Assembly: GCA_900759565.1 (NCBI GenBank)
Contig: CAAEVV010000058.1
Coordinates: forward strand, 1-48,123
Length of the DNA: 48,123 nucleotides
Direction: 5' to 3'
Origin: an uncultured Collinsella sp.
GTDB lineage: Bacteria > Actinomycetota > Coriobacteriia > Coriobacteriales > Coriobacteriaceae
The position numbers were made by a program, and so were the translations under genes. Shown one piece after another: positions 17,508-25,209 of this stretch (position 1 is its first letter; each line of letters begins with the position of its first letter). The notes beneath the pieces were generated by a model. That model saw nothing but the letters and a program-made list of their open reading frames with translations, ran no database searches and was not told the DNA's origin.

Positions 17508-17530
17508 TGAACGGTAGTAAATACCGTTCA
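17508..17530 (+). promoter_or_regulatory. Candidate operator: perfect inverted repeat upstream of satA
   Basis: TGAACGGTA-GTAAA-TACCGTTCA is a perfect 9-bp-arm palindrome with a 5-bp spacer, located 137 bp before the satA start in the 365-bp gap after uvrC. Its size and symmetry fit a dimeric repressor site (for example GntR- or RpiR-type sialic acid regulators), but no regulator gene is in the window, so the identity of the protein is unknown. The rest of the gap (17302-17507) is A/T-richer and holds a second weak dyad around a TATCCT loop (17421-17442) but no ORF. Confidence 0.5.
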
Positions 17531-17569
17531 AGCGTATGTATGTATCGGTCACCGAGCGCGGCACCTCAG

Positions 17570-17597
17570 TTGGGTTCGTCAGTAGGTAAGGTATATA
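17570..17597 (+). promoter_or_regulatory. Candidate promoter of the sialic acid operon
   Basis: TTGGGT (17570-17575) and TATATA (17592-17597) at 16-bp spacing lie downstream of the operator-like dyad and upstream of the leader hairpin. It is the best promoter-like pair in the gap by eye; other pairs cannot be excluded. Confidence 0.35.
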
Positions 17598-17613
17598 TCG
17601 TCCGCAAGTTGCG

Positions 17614-17637
17614 CGGGGGCAAGTCTAGGTGCCCCCG
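17614..17637 (+). promoter_or_regulatory. Leader hairpin just upstream of satA
   Basis: CGGGGGCA-AGTCTAGG-TGCCCCCG forms an 8-bp GC-rich stem. It ends 20 bp before the AGGAGA ribosome binding site and has no T-run, so it is more likely an mRNA 5' stabiliser or a translation-control element than a terminator. Confidence 0.45.
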
Positions 17638-17666
17638 GGTAAGATTCTCTATTGATAGGAGAAGAC

Positions 17667-19280
17667 ATGGCCATCATCAACAAGGGTATGTCCAGGCGTT
17701 CGTTCCTCGGCCTCACCGGCAGCGTCGCTGCTGTCGCAGGGCTTGGTCTCACCGGCTGCGGTGGCAGCTCTAGCGACGAGGGTTCCGCTTCCGGTTCCAC
17801 CGATTCCGCCAACCGTGGTGGCGGCGTGATCACCGCTGGTTCCGCTTACGCTCCGTCCAGCTTCGATCCCGCCAGCACCGGCTCCGCTGTGGGCCTGGGT
17901 GCTAACTGGCACGTCGTCGAGGGCCTCTACGGCATCGATTACCACGACTACAGCACCTTCAACGAGCTCGCCACCGACGATCCCAAGTCCGTGGACGACA
18001 CCACCTTCGAGGTCACCATCCGCAAGGGCGCCAAGTTCTCCGATGGCACCGAGGTCACTGCTGACGACGTCGTCGCTTCCTACACCGCTTGCGCTGCTTC
18101 CGCTACCTATGCTCCGTTCTTCCAGCCCTTCGAGTCCATCGAGGCCAAGGACGCCAGCACTGTAACGGTCAAGACCAAGGTCCCCAACTTCTCCCTGCTC
18201 AAGGATCGTCTGGCCATCATCCGTGTTACCCCGGCCACCCAGGCCGAGGAGGATCGCGCTAAGCAGCCGATCGGTTCGGGCCCCTGGATGTACGACTCTA
18301 TCTCCGATACCGAGATTACCCTGGTTCCCAACCCCGAGTACAACGGTGAGTATGCTGCCGAGGATAAGAAGATCCAGTACAGCATCCTGACCGACCCCAC
18401 CGCTCGCGTTACCGCTCAGCAGGAGGGCTCCACGCTCGTTATGGAGCTCGTCACCGCTGACGCCGTCGACCAGCTCGAGAGCGCCGGCTGCAAGATCGAT
18501 AACGTCCAGGGTTTCGGCACCCGCTTCATCATGTTCAACGTCGCCAAGGAGCCTTGGAACAACGTCAAGGTCCGTCAGGCCGTCATGTACGCGCTCGACA
18601 CCGAGAAGATGATCACCAACACCTTCGCCGGCCTTGCCACCGCTGCCAGCTGCTACCTGCCCAAGAGCTTCACCAACTATCATGAGGCTTCCACGGTGTA
18701 CAAGACTGACGCCAAGAAGGCCAAGAAGCTCATCGAAGAGTCTGGCATCACCCCGGGCGCCATCACCCTGCGCACCACCGACAACGAGCAGATCAAGGGC
18801 ATGGCCGCTCAGGTCAAGAACGACCTCGACGCTCTCGGCTTCGAGGTGACCATCCAGACCGATACCTCGCCGGCCACCTACGCTGCCATCGACGGCGGCG
18901 AGGCCTACGATATCCTCCTTGCCCCTGGCGATCCTTCCTGCTTCGGCGCTGACCCCGACCTGCTGCTCAACTGGTGGTACGGCGACAACGTCTGGATGCA
19001 GACCCGTTGCCCGTGGAAGGAGTCCGCTGAGTGGCAGAAGCTCCACGGTCTCATGGACGAGGCTCTTGCCGCCGAGGGCGACGAGCAGCAGAAGAAGTGG
19101 AACGAGTGCTTCGACATCATCGCCGACAACGCCGTTCTGTACCCCGTTGTCCACGTCAAGACCGTCTCCGCTTCCTGGGACGATCCGTCCACCGCGCCCA
19201 ACGGCGAGGCCCTCGATGGCTTCAAGGGCATCGGCACGACGAGCATGTCCTTCAGGGGCGTCGCGACCGTCAAGGCCTAA
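17667..19280 (+). CDS. satA: Sialic acid (family 5) solute-binding lipoprotein, SatA-like
   Basis: A 537-aa extracellular substrate-binding protein of the family 5 (DppA/OppA-like) type. The signal shows both a twin-arginine pattern (SRRSFLG, R10-R11) and a lipobox (LTGC, C31), so it is probably a lipoprotein, possibly Tat-exported. A Gly/Ser-rich linker follows the cysteine. Family 5 motifs include the N-terminal FDPASTGSA region, VEGLYGID and TFEVTIRKGAKFSDGTEVTADDVV. Sialic acid is inferred from context: SatABC/D transporters of Haemophilus ducreyi and bifidobacteria are dipeptide-type systems, and nanA, nanK and nanE lie downstream. Without those genes it would be called a peptide-binding protein. 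Codon use is strongly biased, like gap and pgk here, suggesting high expression. The ATG at 17667 has AGGAGA upstream. Confidence 0.85.
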   Translation: MAIINKGMSRRSFLGLTGSVAAVAGLGLTGCGGSSSDEGSASGSTDSANRGGGVITAGSAYAPSSFDPASTGSAVGLGANWHVVEGLYGIDYHDYSTFNELATDDPKSVDDTTFEVTIRKGAKFSDGTEVTADDVVASYTACAASATYAPFFQPFESIEAKDASTVTVKTKVPNFSLLKDRLAIIRVTPATQAEEDRAKQPIGSGPWMYDSISDTEITLVPNPEYNGEYAAEDKKIQYSILTDPTARVTAQQEGSTLVMELVTADAVDQLESAGCKIDNVQGFGTRFIMFNVAKEPWNNVKVRQAVMYALDTEKMITNTFAGLATAASCYLPKSFTNYHEASTVYKTDAKKAKKLIEESGITPGAITLRTTDNEQIKGMAAQVKNDLDALGFEVTIQTDTSPATYAAIDGGEAYDILLAPGDPSCFGADPDLLLNWWYGDNVWMQTRCPWKESAEWQKLHGLMDEALAAEGDEQQKKWNECFDIIADNAVLYPVVHVKTVSASWDDPSTAPNGEALDGFKGIGTTSMSFRGVATVKA

Positions 19281-19340
19281 GACTCGCTTGAGTCATATGT
19301 GGGGCGTCGGTCGTAAGGCAACGTCCTCATAGTTGAAACA

Positions 19341-19374
19341 AAGACCCGGGCGGCCTCGATGTCGCTCGGGTCTT
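19341..19374 (+). promoter_or_regulatory. Intercistronic hairpin between satA and satB
   Basis: AAGACCCGGGCG / CGCTCGGGTCTT (19341-19352 / 19363-19374) forms a 12-bp stem with one G/T pair and a 10-nt loop. It is followed by GTAATG, not a T-run. Such hairpins after binding-protein genes commonly raise the level of the upstream message relative to the permeases. Confidence 0.6.
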
Positions 19375-19435
19375 GTAATGAGTATCCATACTCATATACC
19401 AGTTGGTCCTACCGACAAAAGAAAGGGGAGAGAAC

Positions 19436-20392
19436 GTGAACAACTTTCTACGTTTGATTGGAAGGCGTCTCGTGGCGCTGCCGATCATGGCATTGGGCGT
19501 CACCGTCCTGGTGTTCTTCCTTATGTCGTTCTCCAAGACCGACCCCGCCTATACGGCGTTGGGTGACGGTGCCTCGCCCGAGGCGGTTGCCGAGTACCAT
19601 GAGAAGTATGGTCTGGACGACCCCTGGCCCGTGCGCTACGTGCGCTACATGGGCGATCTGATCCATGGTGACATGGGCACCTATGGTGCTGCTCGCAACT
19701 CCGTTGCCAAGCGCATTTCCACGGCCCTGCCCGTCACGATGCAGCTGACCTTTATCGGTCTTGCCATCGGCGCGGTCGTCTCGTTTTTGCTCGGCGTCAT
19801 CGCGGCACTGTATCGCGATAAATGGCCGGACCAAGTGATCCGCGTCTTTTCCATCGCCGGCTTGGCAACCCCGTCGTTCTGGCTTGCCGTTCTGTTGATT
19901 CTGCTGTTCTCTTCCTACCTTAAGGTGCTCCCGGCATCCGGTGCTCTGCCTCACTTCACCACCAACCCGGCTGGCTATCTGGGACGTATGATCATGCCCG
20001 CTATCGCCCTGGCATTTCCGCTGACGGGTCAGATGACTCGTATCGTGCGTACCGCCATGGTCGAGGAACTCGACAAGGACTACGTCCGCATGGCCCGTGG
20101 CGCCGGCGTTCCCGAGAAGGTCGTCGTCGGCATCAACGTTCTTCGCAACGCGCTGATCACCCCGGTCACCACCCTCGGTCTTAAGATCGGTTACCTTATG
20201 GGCGGTGCTGTCGTCATCGAGGTCATCTTCAACCTCCCCGGCATGGGTACTGCGATTCTGCAGGGCGTTCAGGGCAACGAGGCGAACCTGGTTCAGGGCG
20301 TCGTCATCGTCGTTGCTCTTGCCTTCATCATCATCAACATCGTGGTTGACATGCTCTACCTGCTCATCAACCCGCGCATCAGGACGGTGTAG
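19436..20392 (+). CDS. satB: Sialic acid ABC transporter permease, SatB-like (DppB family)
   Basis: A 318-aa inner membrane permease of the DppB/OppB family with about six hydrophobic segments, an N-terminal helix (FLRLIGRRLVALPIMALGV) typical of DppB proteins, and the cytoplasmic EAA-like loop MARGAGVPEKVVVGINVLRNALITP that docks on the ATPase. The start is GTG at 19436, preceded by AAAGGGGAG (19422-19430); the longer in-frame ORF (from 19403) has no ribosome binding site. Its partner permease is the N-terminal half of the next gene. It ends 3 bp before satC. Confidence 0.88.
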   Translation: MNNFLRLIGRRLVALPIMALGVTVLVFFLMSFSKTDPAYTALGDGASPEAVAEYHEKYGLDDPWPVRYVRYMGDLIHGDMGTYGAARNSVAKRISTALPVTMQLTFIGLAIGAVVSFLLGVIAALYRDKWPDQVIRVFSIAGLATPSFWLAVLLILLFSSYLKVLPASGALPHFTTNPAGYLGRMIMPAIALAFPLTGQMTRIVRTAMVEELDKDYVRMARGAGVPEKVVVGINVLRNALITPVTTLGLKIGYLMGGAVVIEVIFNLPGMGTAILQGVQGNEANLVQGVVIVVALAFIIINIVVDMLYLLINPRIRTV

Positions 20393-20395
20393 ATT

Positions 20396-22411
20396 ATGGT
20401 AAAGATTCGAGAGAAGCAAACCGAGCAGCTCGAGAAGGCTGCCTCCAAGGGGCTCAAGCTCGGTGGCTGGAAGAAGATGACGCTGTCTTCTAAGATTGCC
20501 GCCGTCGTGCTGGCACTGGTCGCCCTGACCGCGATTCTGGCGCCCCTCCTTGCCCCCTATAGCCCGGTCGAGATCTTTACGGCTCGCCAGGCTCCCGGCA
20601 ACGGATTTATCTTCGGTACCGACGATAAGGGTCGCGACATTCTGTCGCGCATGCTCTACGGTGGTCGTTACTCGCTGATCATCGGCTTTGGCGCCACTGC
20701 CATGGCTCTGGTTTGCGGCTCGGTCGTGGGCGCCCTCGCGGCGGTTTCGCGCAAGTCCGTTTCCGAGGCGATCATGCGCATCCTGGACATCATCATGTCC
20801 ATCCCGGGCATCGCCCTCGCTGCCGTCTTCGTCTCCATCCTGGGCAACTCCGTGCCGTCGATCATCTTCGCCATCGGCTTTATGTACACTCCGCAGATTG
20901 CCCGTATCGTGCGCGCCAACATCGTGTCCGAGTACGGCGAGGACTATGTCCGCGCGGTCATCGTTTCCGGCGCCAAGGCTCCGTGGATTTTGATCAAGCA
21001 TGTTCTGCGTAACTGCATTGCCCCGATTATGGTCTTCACCGTTACCCTGGTCGCCGACGCCATCATCTTCGAGGCCTCGCTGACCTTCATCGGCGCTGGT
21101 ATCCAGGAGCCCACCGCTACCTGGGGCAACATCCTCGCCGACGCCCGCGGCGGCGTGCTCGCTGGCCGTTGGTGGCAGGCGCTGTTCCCGGGCCTGGCCA
21201 TCATGATCACCTGCCTGGCGCTCAACATCCTCTCCGAGGGCATTACTGACGCCATGGCCGCTGCTCCCTCCGCTGCCCTGGATCCGACCGACTCCTCCAA
21301 GCGCCGTGAGGCCGACCTGCTGGTCTCCGACCCCGTTCGCGCTTACAAGGAGCAGGCTCAGTCCCTGTCCGCCCGTCTTGGCGCTCTGCGTGATGTCGAA
21401 CTCAAGCGTAACGACCGCCATGTGCCCGATGAGTCCGTTGAGCCGATCCTTTCGGTCCGCGATTTCTGCATCCAGTTTGAGCACCACGGTGATATCAACG
21501 TCGTCGACCACGTCAACTTTGACGTCCGTCCTGGCCAGACCATGGGCCTGGTCGGTGAGTCCGGCTGCGGTAAGTCCATCACCACGCTGGCCATCATGGG
21601 CCTGACCGACGATGACGAGCATCTTTCCGGTGAGGTTCTCTGGGAGGGCCGCGACCTGCTCAAGATGAGCAAGAAGGAGTGGTTCGGCCTGCGCGGTACC
21701 GATATCGCCATGGTCTATCAGGACGCCCTGTCCTCGCTTAATCCCTCCATGCTCATCTCTGCCCAGATGAAGCAGCTCACCAAGCGCGGCGGCACCCGCA
21801 GCGCCGAGGAGCTCCTGGAGCTCGTGGGCCTCGACCCCAAGCGTACGCTCGAGAGCTATCCGCATGAGCTTTCCGGTGGTCAGCGTCAGCGCGTTCTGAT
21901 CGCTATGGCCCTTACCCGCGACCCCAAGCTGGTCATCTGCGACGAGCCCACGACCGCTCTGGACGTTACCGTCCAGAAGCAGGTCATCAAGCTGCTTAAC
22001 GACCTTCAGGCCAAGCTCGGCTTTGCCATGATCTTCGTTTCGCACGACCTGGCACTGGTCGCCGAGGTCGCTCATAACATCACGGTTATGTACGCCGGTC
22101 AGGTTATCGAGCAGGCGCCCACCAAGGAGCTGCTCACCAACCCGATTCACGAGTACACCCGCGGCCTTCTGGGTTCCGTCCTGTCCATCGAGAGCGGTTC
22201 GGGCCGCCTGCACCAGGTGCCCGGCGCCGTTCCGAGCCCGCGCGATTTCCCCAAGGGCGATCGCTTCGCGCCCCGCTCGAGCCATCCGCGTATTGGCCTG
22301 GACACCCGTCCGGTCTTCAAGCGCGTGCCCGGTACCGAGCACTTCTATTCCGAGCTCCCCGATGAGGTGCTCAAGGCAAATGGTTTGACCCCTCACGCGG
22401 AGGTGATGTAG
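20396..22411 (+). CDS. satC: Fused permease-ATPase of the sialic acid ABC transporter, SatC-like
   Basis: A 671-aa protein joining two normally separate subunits. Residues ~1-290 are a DppC-type permease (EAA-like loop VSGAKAPWILIKHVLRN); residues ~290-340 are a charged linker; residues ~345-600 are a DppD-type ATPase with Walker A GESGCGKS (387-394), signature LSGGQRQRVLIAMAL and Walker B LVICDEPTTALDV. A C-terminal tail replaces the usual Cys-containing oligopeptide-ATPase extension. The same permease-ATPase fusion is known for SatC of the Haemophilus ducreyi sialic acid transporter, which supports the sialic acid assignment more than sequence family alone. The reading frame is continuous through the junction, with no sign of a frameshift. 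satD follows with zero gap. Confidence 0.88.
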   Translation: MVKIREKQTEQLEKAASKGLKLGGWKKMTLSSKIAAVVLALVALTAILAPLLAPYSPVEIFTARQAPGNGFIFGTDDKGRDILSRMLYGGRYSLIIGFGATAMALVCGSVVGALAAVSRKSVSEAIMRILDIIMSIPGIALAAVFVSILGNSVPSIIFAIGFMYTPQIARIVRANIVSEYGEDYVRAVIVSGAKAPWILIKHVLRNCIAPIMVFTVTLVADAIIFEASLTFIGAGIQEPTATWGNILADARGGVLAGRWWQALFPGLAIMITCLALNILSEGITDAMAAAPSAALDPTDSSKRREADLLVSDPVRAYKEQAQSLSARLGALRDVELKRNDRHVPDESVEPILSVRDFCIQFEHHGDINVVDHVNFDVRPGQTMGLVGESGCGKSITTLAIMGLTDDDEHLSGEVLWEGRDLLKMSKKEWFGLRGTDIAMVYQDALSSLNPSMLISAQMKQLTKRGGTRSAEELLELVGLDPKRTLESYPHELSGGQRQRVLIAMALTRDPKLVICDEPTTALDVTVQKQVIKLLNDLQAKLGFAMIFVSHDLALVAEVAHNITVMYAGQVIEQAPTKELLTNPIHEYTRGLLGSVLSIESGSGRLHQVPGAVPSPRDFPKGDRFAPRSSHPRIGLDTRPVFKRVPGTEHFYSELPDEVLKANGLTPHAEVM

Positions 22412-23239
22412 ATGAGCGAGACCGCAGTCAACGGCGTCGAGCCGATCATCTTCCTTGATGACGTCCACGTCACCTTTAGGACCCGTACCGGCTCGATTCT
22501 GCACCCCAACCTGGTTCACGCCGTCCAGGGTGTAACGATTAAGCTCATGCCCGGACAGACCATCGGCATCGTCGGCGAGTCCGGTTGCGGAAAGTCCACC
22601 ACCGCCAACGTCATGTGCGGCCTGCAGGCCCCCACGAGCGGCAAGGTCTACTTTAAGGGCAAGGACGTTACCAAGCGTACCGCCGAGGACCGTCGCCATA
22701 TGGGCCGCGTCATCTCGGTCGTGTTCCAGAACCCGGCCACGGCGCTCAACCCTCGCATGGTCGTTCGCGAGCAACTGCTCGACCCCATGCGCGTCCACAA
22801 CTTGGGTACCGAGGCCGAGCAGGAGAAGCGCGTCAAGGAGCTCTTGGAGCTCACCGGTCTGCCCAGCTCCGCCGCCGAGGTTCTTCCCGGCCAGCTTTCG
22901 GGCGGCCAGCGCCAGCGCGTCGCAATTGCCCGTGCCCTTTCGCTGAACCCCGATGCCATCATCGCCGACGAGCCCACCTCGGCTCTGGACGTTTCGGTCC
23001 GCGCGCAGATTCTGAACCTGCTGACCGACCTTAAGAAGGAGCTCGGCCTGGCCATGGTGTTCATCAGCCATGATATCCAGACGGTCCGCTATATCTCTGA
23101 CGACATCATCGTTATGAATGGTGGCAAGATCGTCGAGCAGGGCGAGGCCAAGCAGGTCTTCCAGCACCCTCAGGACCCCTACACCAAGATGCTGCTCGGC
23201 GCTGCGCCGTCGCTGCTGCATCCCAAGCTCGGCGAGTAG
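22412..23239 (+). CDS. satD: Sialic acid ABC transporter ATPase, SatD-like
   Basis: A 275-aa DppF-type ATPase, the second nucleotide-binding subunit. It has Walker A GESGCGKSTT, the Q-loop region VVFQNPATALNPRM, signature LSGGQRQRVAIARAL, Walker B IIADEPTSALDV and switch histidine FISHD. It is shorter than typical DppF/OppF (320-350 aa) because it ends shortly after the ATPase core without the C-terminal extension. The ATG follows the satC stop directly (TAGATG), indicating tight co-translation. It is followed by a GC-rich hairpin at 23256. Confidence 0.88.
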   Translation: MSETAVNGVEPIIFLDDVHVTFRTRTGSILHPNLVHAVQGVTIKLMPGQTIGIVGESGCGKSTTANVMCGLQAPTSGKVYFKGKDVTKRTAEDRRHMGRVISVVFQNPATALNPRMVVREQLLDPMRVHNLGTEAEQEKRVKELLELTGLPSSAAEVLPGQLSGGQRQRVAIARALSLNPDAIIADEPTSALDVSVRAQILNLLTDLKKELGLAMVFISHDIQTVRYISDDIIVMNGGKIVEQGEAKQVFQHPQDPYTKMLLGAAPSLLHPKLGE

Positions 23240-23255
23240 CCTCGCTTTCCCTCCC

Positions 23256-23283
23256 GTGCGCCCGGTTCCCTTGCCGGGCGCAC
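23256..23283 (+). promoter_or_regulatory. Intercistronic hairpin after satD
   Basis: Perfect 10-bp stem GTGCGCCCGG / CCGGGCGCAC with an 8-nt loop (TTCCCTTG), in the 80-bp gap between satD and the first esterase gene. There is no T-run, so an mRNA processing or stability role is more likely than termination. Confidence 0.55.
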
Positions 23284-23319
23284 CTCCGTTGCGATTTCGA
23301 AAGGCTGGGTTCACGAGCC

Positions 23320-24297
23320 ATGCCAAGTGCTCAGGAGCTACAACAGCAATTTGGTGAATATCGAGGCGCTATGCCCCGTCCATCGGATTTCGATCTCTTT
23401 TGGAAGGACCGCATGGCCGAGGCCGACGCTGTCGAGCTCGACTACGAGATTGAGGCGGCTTCGGTTGCGGATTCCGCGACCTGTCGGTTTTTCGACCTCT
23501 GGTATACCGGCATGTGTGGTGCACGCCTGCATGCCAAGTACCTTAAACCCGTCTCGGACGAGCCTGTGCCATTGGTACTTCAGTTCCATGGGTATCCGGG
23601 TGCAAGCCGCAGCTGGTTTGAGCAGGCGTCGTTTGCGGGCATGGGCATGGCGCTCATTGCTCTCGATTGTCCTGGCCAAGGAGGCCCCTCCGAGGACATT
23701 GGTGGATTTGAGGGCACGACGGTCGCGGGCCATATCGTCGCCGGTATCGACGGCGACCCGGCCAACCTCTACTATGTCCGCCTACATCAGGATATTCGCA
23801 TTCTGTGCCGTATCGTTCGCGAGCTCGAGGGCGTCGATCTTACCCGCGTGTATGTGAACGGCGCATCGCAGGGCGGCGGGTTGGGCATTGCGACCTGCGC
23901 GCTTAACAGCGAGCTTATCAATCGCGCCGCCATCCTCTATCCCTTCCTGTCGGATTTCCGCCTGGTTTGGGATCTGGACGCCGACGATATTGCCTACGAG
24001 GGTCTGCGCTATTGGTCGCGTTGGTTTGACGAGGACTCGACTCGTATCGAGGAAGCCTATGCCAAGCTGGCGTACTTCGATTCCAAGAATTTTGCCCCTA
24101 TGGTCAAGTGCCCCGTGTTGTTTGGCACGGGCACGGCCGATATCGTCTGTCCGCCGGCGACGCAGTTTGCGGTGTACAACAACCTGTCCTGCGACAAGCG
24201 TCATGAGTTCTTTGAGGGCTTTGGCCACGAGGAGATTCAGGACTTTGATGATTTGATCATTCCGTTTTTCTGTGAGGGAGGGGAGGCTCATGTCTAA
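23320..24297 (+). CDS. AXE1-family acetylesterase, probably acting on O-acetylated sialic acid
   Basis: A 325-aa cytosolic alpha/beta hydrolase of the acetyl xylan esterase (AXE1/Cah) family. The family N-terminus (FGEYRGAMPRPSDFDLFWKD), oxyanion region LQFHGYPG, nucleophile elbow GASQGG (S183), acid GTADIVCPP (D274) and histidine FGHEE (H303) are all present, so the triad is complete. There is no signal peptide, so the substrate should be an imported sugar. Placed between a sialic acid transporter and nanA, removal of O-acetyl groups from sialic acid before the lyase step is a reasonable inference; the biochemical family alone would suggest acetylated sugars or cephalosporin-like esters. The ribosome binding site is weak, so translation may depend on the leader context. 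It overlaps the next gene by 8 bp. Confidence 0.8.
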   Translation: MPSAQELQQQFGEYRGAMPRPSDFDLFWKDRMAEADAVELDYEIEAASVADSATCRFFDLWYTGMCGARLHAKYLKPVSDEPVPLVLQFHGYPGASRSWFEQASFAGMGMALIALDCPGQGGPSEDIGGFEGTTVAGHIVAGIDGDPANLYYVRLHQDIRILCRIVRELEGVDLTRVYVNGASQGGGLGIATCALNSELINRAAILYPFLSDFRLVWDLDADDIAYEGLRYWSRWFDEDSTRIEEAYAKLAYFDSKNFAPMVKCPVLFGTGTADIVCPPATQFAVYNNLSCDKRHEFFEGFGHEEIQDFDDLIIPFFCEGGEAHV

Positions 24298-25141
24298 GTG
24301 CGAGAGCAATATCGATGAGCTGATAGCCCCCGGGCTCGTGGGAATTCCTGGAACGGTTTCGTCAAGGCTCGCAGAATATCGGGACTGTCACGGTGATGTC
24401 CAAGCAGATGTTTCTGATTTAGAGACATGCGCTTCGAATCTTGAGATTCAAGGCCTGGCCATTACGGCAATTGACTTTGTTAACCCCTGCGCCCGTTACT
24501 CGGAGGTTTCCTTTGAGCTCGGTGACCATGCGGTCCACGCTCGTTTGATTGAGCCTGTTGGTCGTGTCCGAGTATCTGAGCGCGTGCCGCTGTGCCTGAT
24601 GTTTCACGACATCGATCGGCCTGTGCGCGGCTGGCATCACATGACGAGATTTGCCGCCATGGGATATGCCGTGCTTGCACTGGATGATGATGTTGCTGGT
24701 GCGGACGACCTGCGGCGGGGAATTGCTTCGCCCGCTTTTGTCGAGCGCGTCCGTTGGGGCTGCGCGTTGGCGAAGGTCGCGCGCAATCTTGATGGCGTGG
24801 ACCCCGATCGCATTTTTGCGTGGGGCGAGGGCCTTGGCGGCGGCGTCGCGCTGGCGGTTTCCGCTCTGGACGAGCGGGGCCTTGCCTGCACGGCGGTTGC
24901 CAATCCAATCCCCGGTGGCCTCGAGGCTCTGTCGTCTCGGGTGCGCGGATCGGTGCTCATGGGCACATCGCTTATGGACGCCGTGAGCGATCCCAAGGGT
25001 CAGTTTGCCGTGTTCAACGGTCTTGAGTGTGACCGGAGGCATATCATCTATGCCAAATACGCTCACGAGCGCATCAATGCGTTCGAAAACGAAGTCGTCG
25101 ACTTCTTTAACCAAACGTTCTACCCGTGTTCTTTGGCCTAG
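24290..25141 (+). CDS. AXE1-like esterase paralogue lacking the catalytic serine (probable pseudoenzyme)
   Basis: A 283-aa homologue of the preceding esterase. The second half aligns well: LCLMFHDIDRP matches LQFHGYPG, GTSLMDAV matches GTADIV, and GQFAVFNGLECDRRH matches TQFAVYNNLSCDKRH. The acid (D230) and histidine (H259) positions are kept, but the nucleophile elbow GASQGG has become GEGLGG, so the catalytic serine is glycine (G181). The N-terminal ~100 residues are divergent and the AXE1 start motif is lost. The frame is intact and overlaps the upstream gene by 8 bp with a strong GGGAGGGGAGG site, so it is translated. It could be a structural partner of the active esterase (AXE1 enzymes form oligomers), a sugar-binding protein, or a decaying duplicate. 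Confidence 0.75.
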   Translation: MSKCESNIDELIAPGLVGIPGTVSSRLAEYRDCHGDVQADVSDLETCASNLEIQGLAITAIDFVNPCARYSEVSFELGDHAVHARLIEPVGRVRVSERVPLCLMFHDIDRPVRGWHHMTRFAAMGYAVLALDDDVAGADDLRRGIASPAFVERVRWGCALAKVARNLDGVDPDRIFAWGEGLGGGVALAVSALDERGLACTAVANPIPGGLEALSSRVRGSVLMGTSLMDAVSDPKGQFAVFNGLECDRRHIIYAKYAHERINAFENEVVDFFNQTFYPCSLA

Positions 25142-25167
25142 ACGGCCTGGACACTGCCAACAAGAGT

Positions 25168-25186
25168 GGGCGGCATAGGGCCGCCC
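25168..25186 (+). promoter_or_regulatory. Intercistronic hairpin before nanA
   Basis: GGGCGGC-ATAGG-GCCGCCC is a perfect 7-bp GC stem in the 68-bp gap between the esterase paralogue and nanA. There is no T-run. nanA has its own strong AAGGAG site just after it. Confidence 0.5.
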
Positions 25187-25209
25187 GCCAGACAACTAAG
25201 GAGATTCTT

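Noticed and set aside
17649..19154. A 501-codon minus-strand open frame opposite satA
   Set aside because: Shadow of the biased codons in satA; Gly/Val/Leu-rich without recognisable domain or ribosome binding site. Similar shadows lie opposite murJ (13897-15738), gpmI (33226-34758) and oppA (35611-37278).
17667..23239. The first ABC transporter as a plain dipeptide importer
   Set aside because: Family 5 sequence alone would allow it, but the permease-ATPase fusion and the contiguous nanA, nanK and nanE make sialic acid the better call. Kept as the alternative in the gene entries.
19448..23326. A 1292-codon open frame on the minus strand opposite satB-satC-satD
   Set aside because: The plus strand encodes well-recognised ABC transporter proteins with all motifs. 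The antisense frame is low in complexity, matches no family I know, and is open because of the strong G/C-ending codon bias of the real genes.
24290..25141. Loss of the catalytic serine explained by a frameshift or sequencing error
   Set aside because: The frame aligns with the paralogue on both sides of the elbow (GLGGG against SQGGG, then the Asp and His blocks), so the change is a substitution of residues, not a shift in frame.
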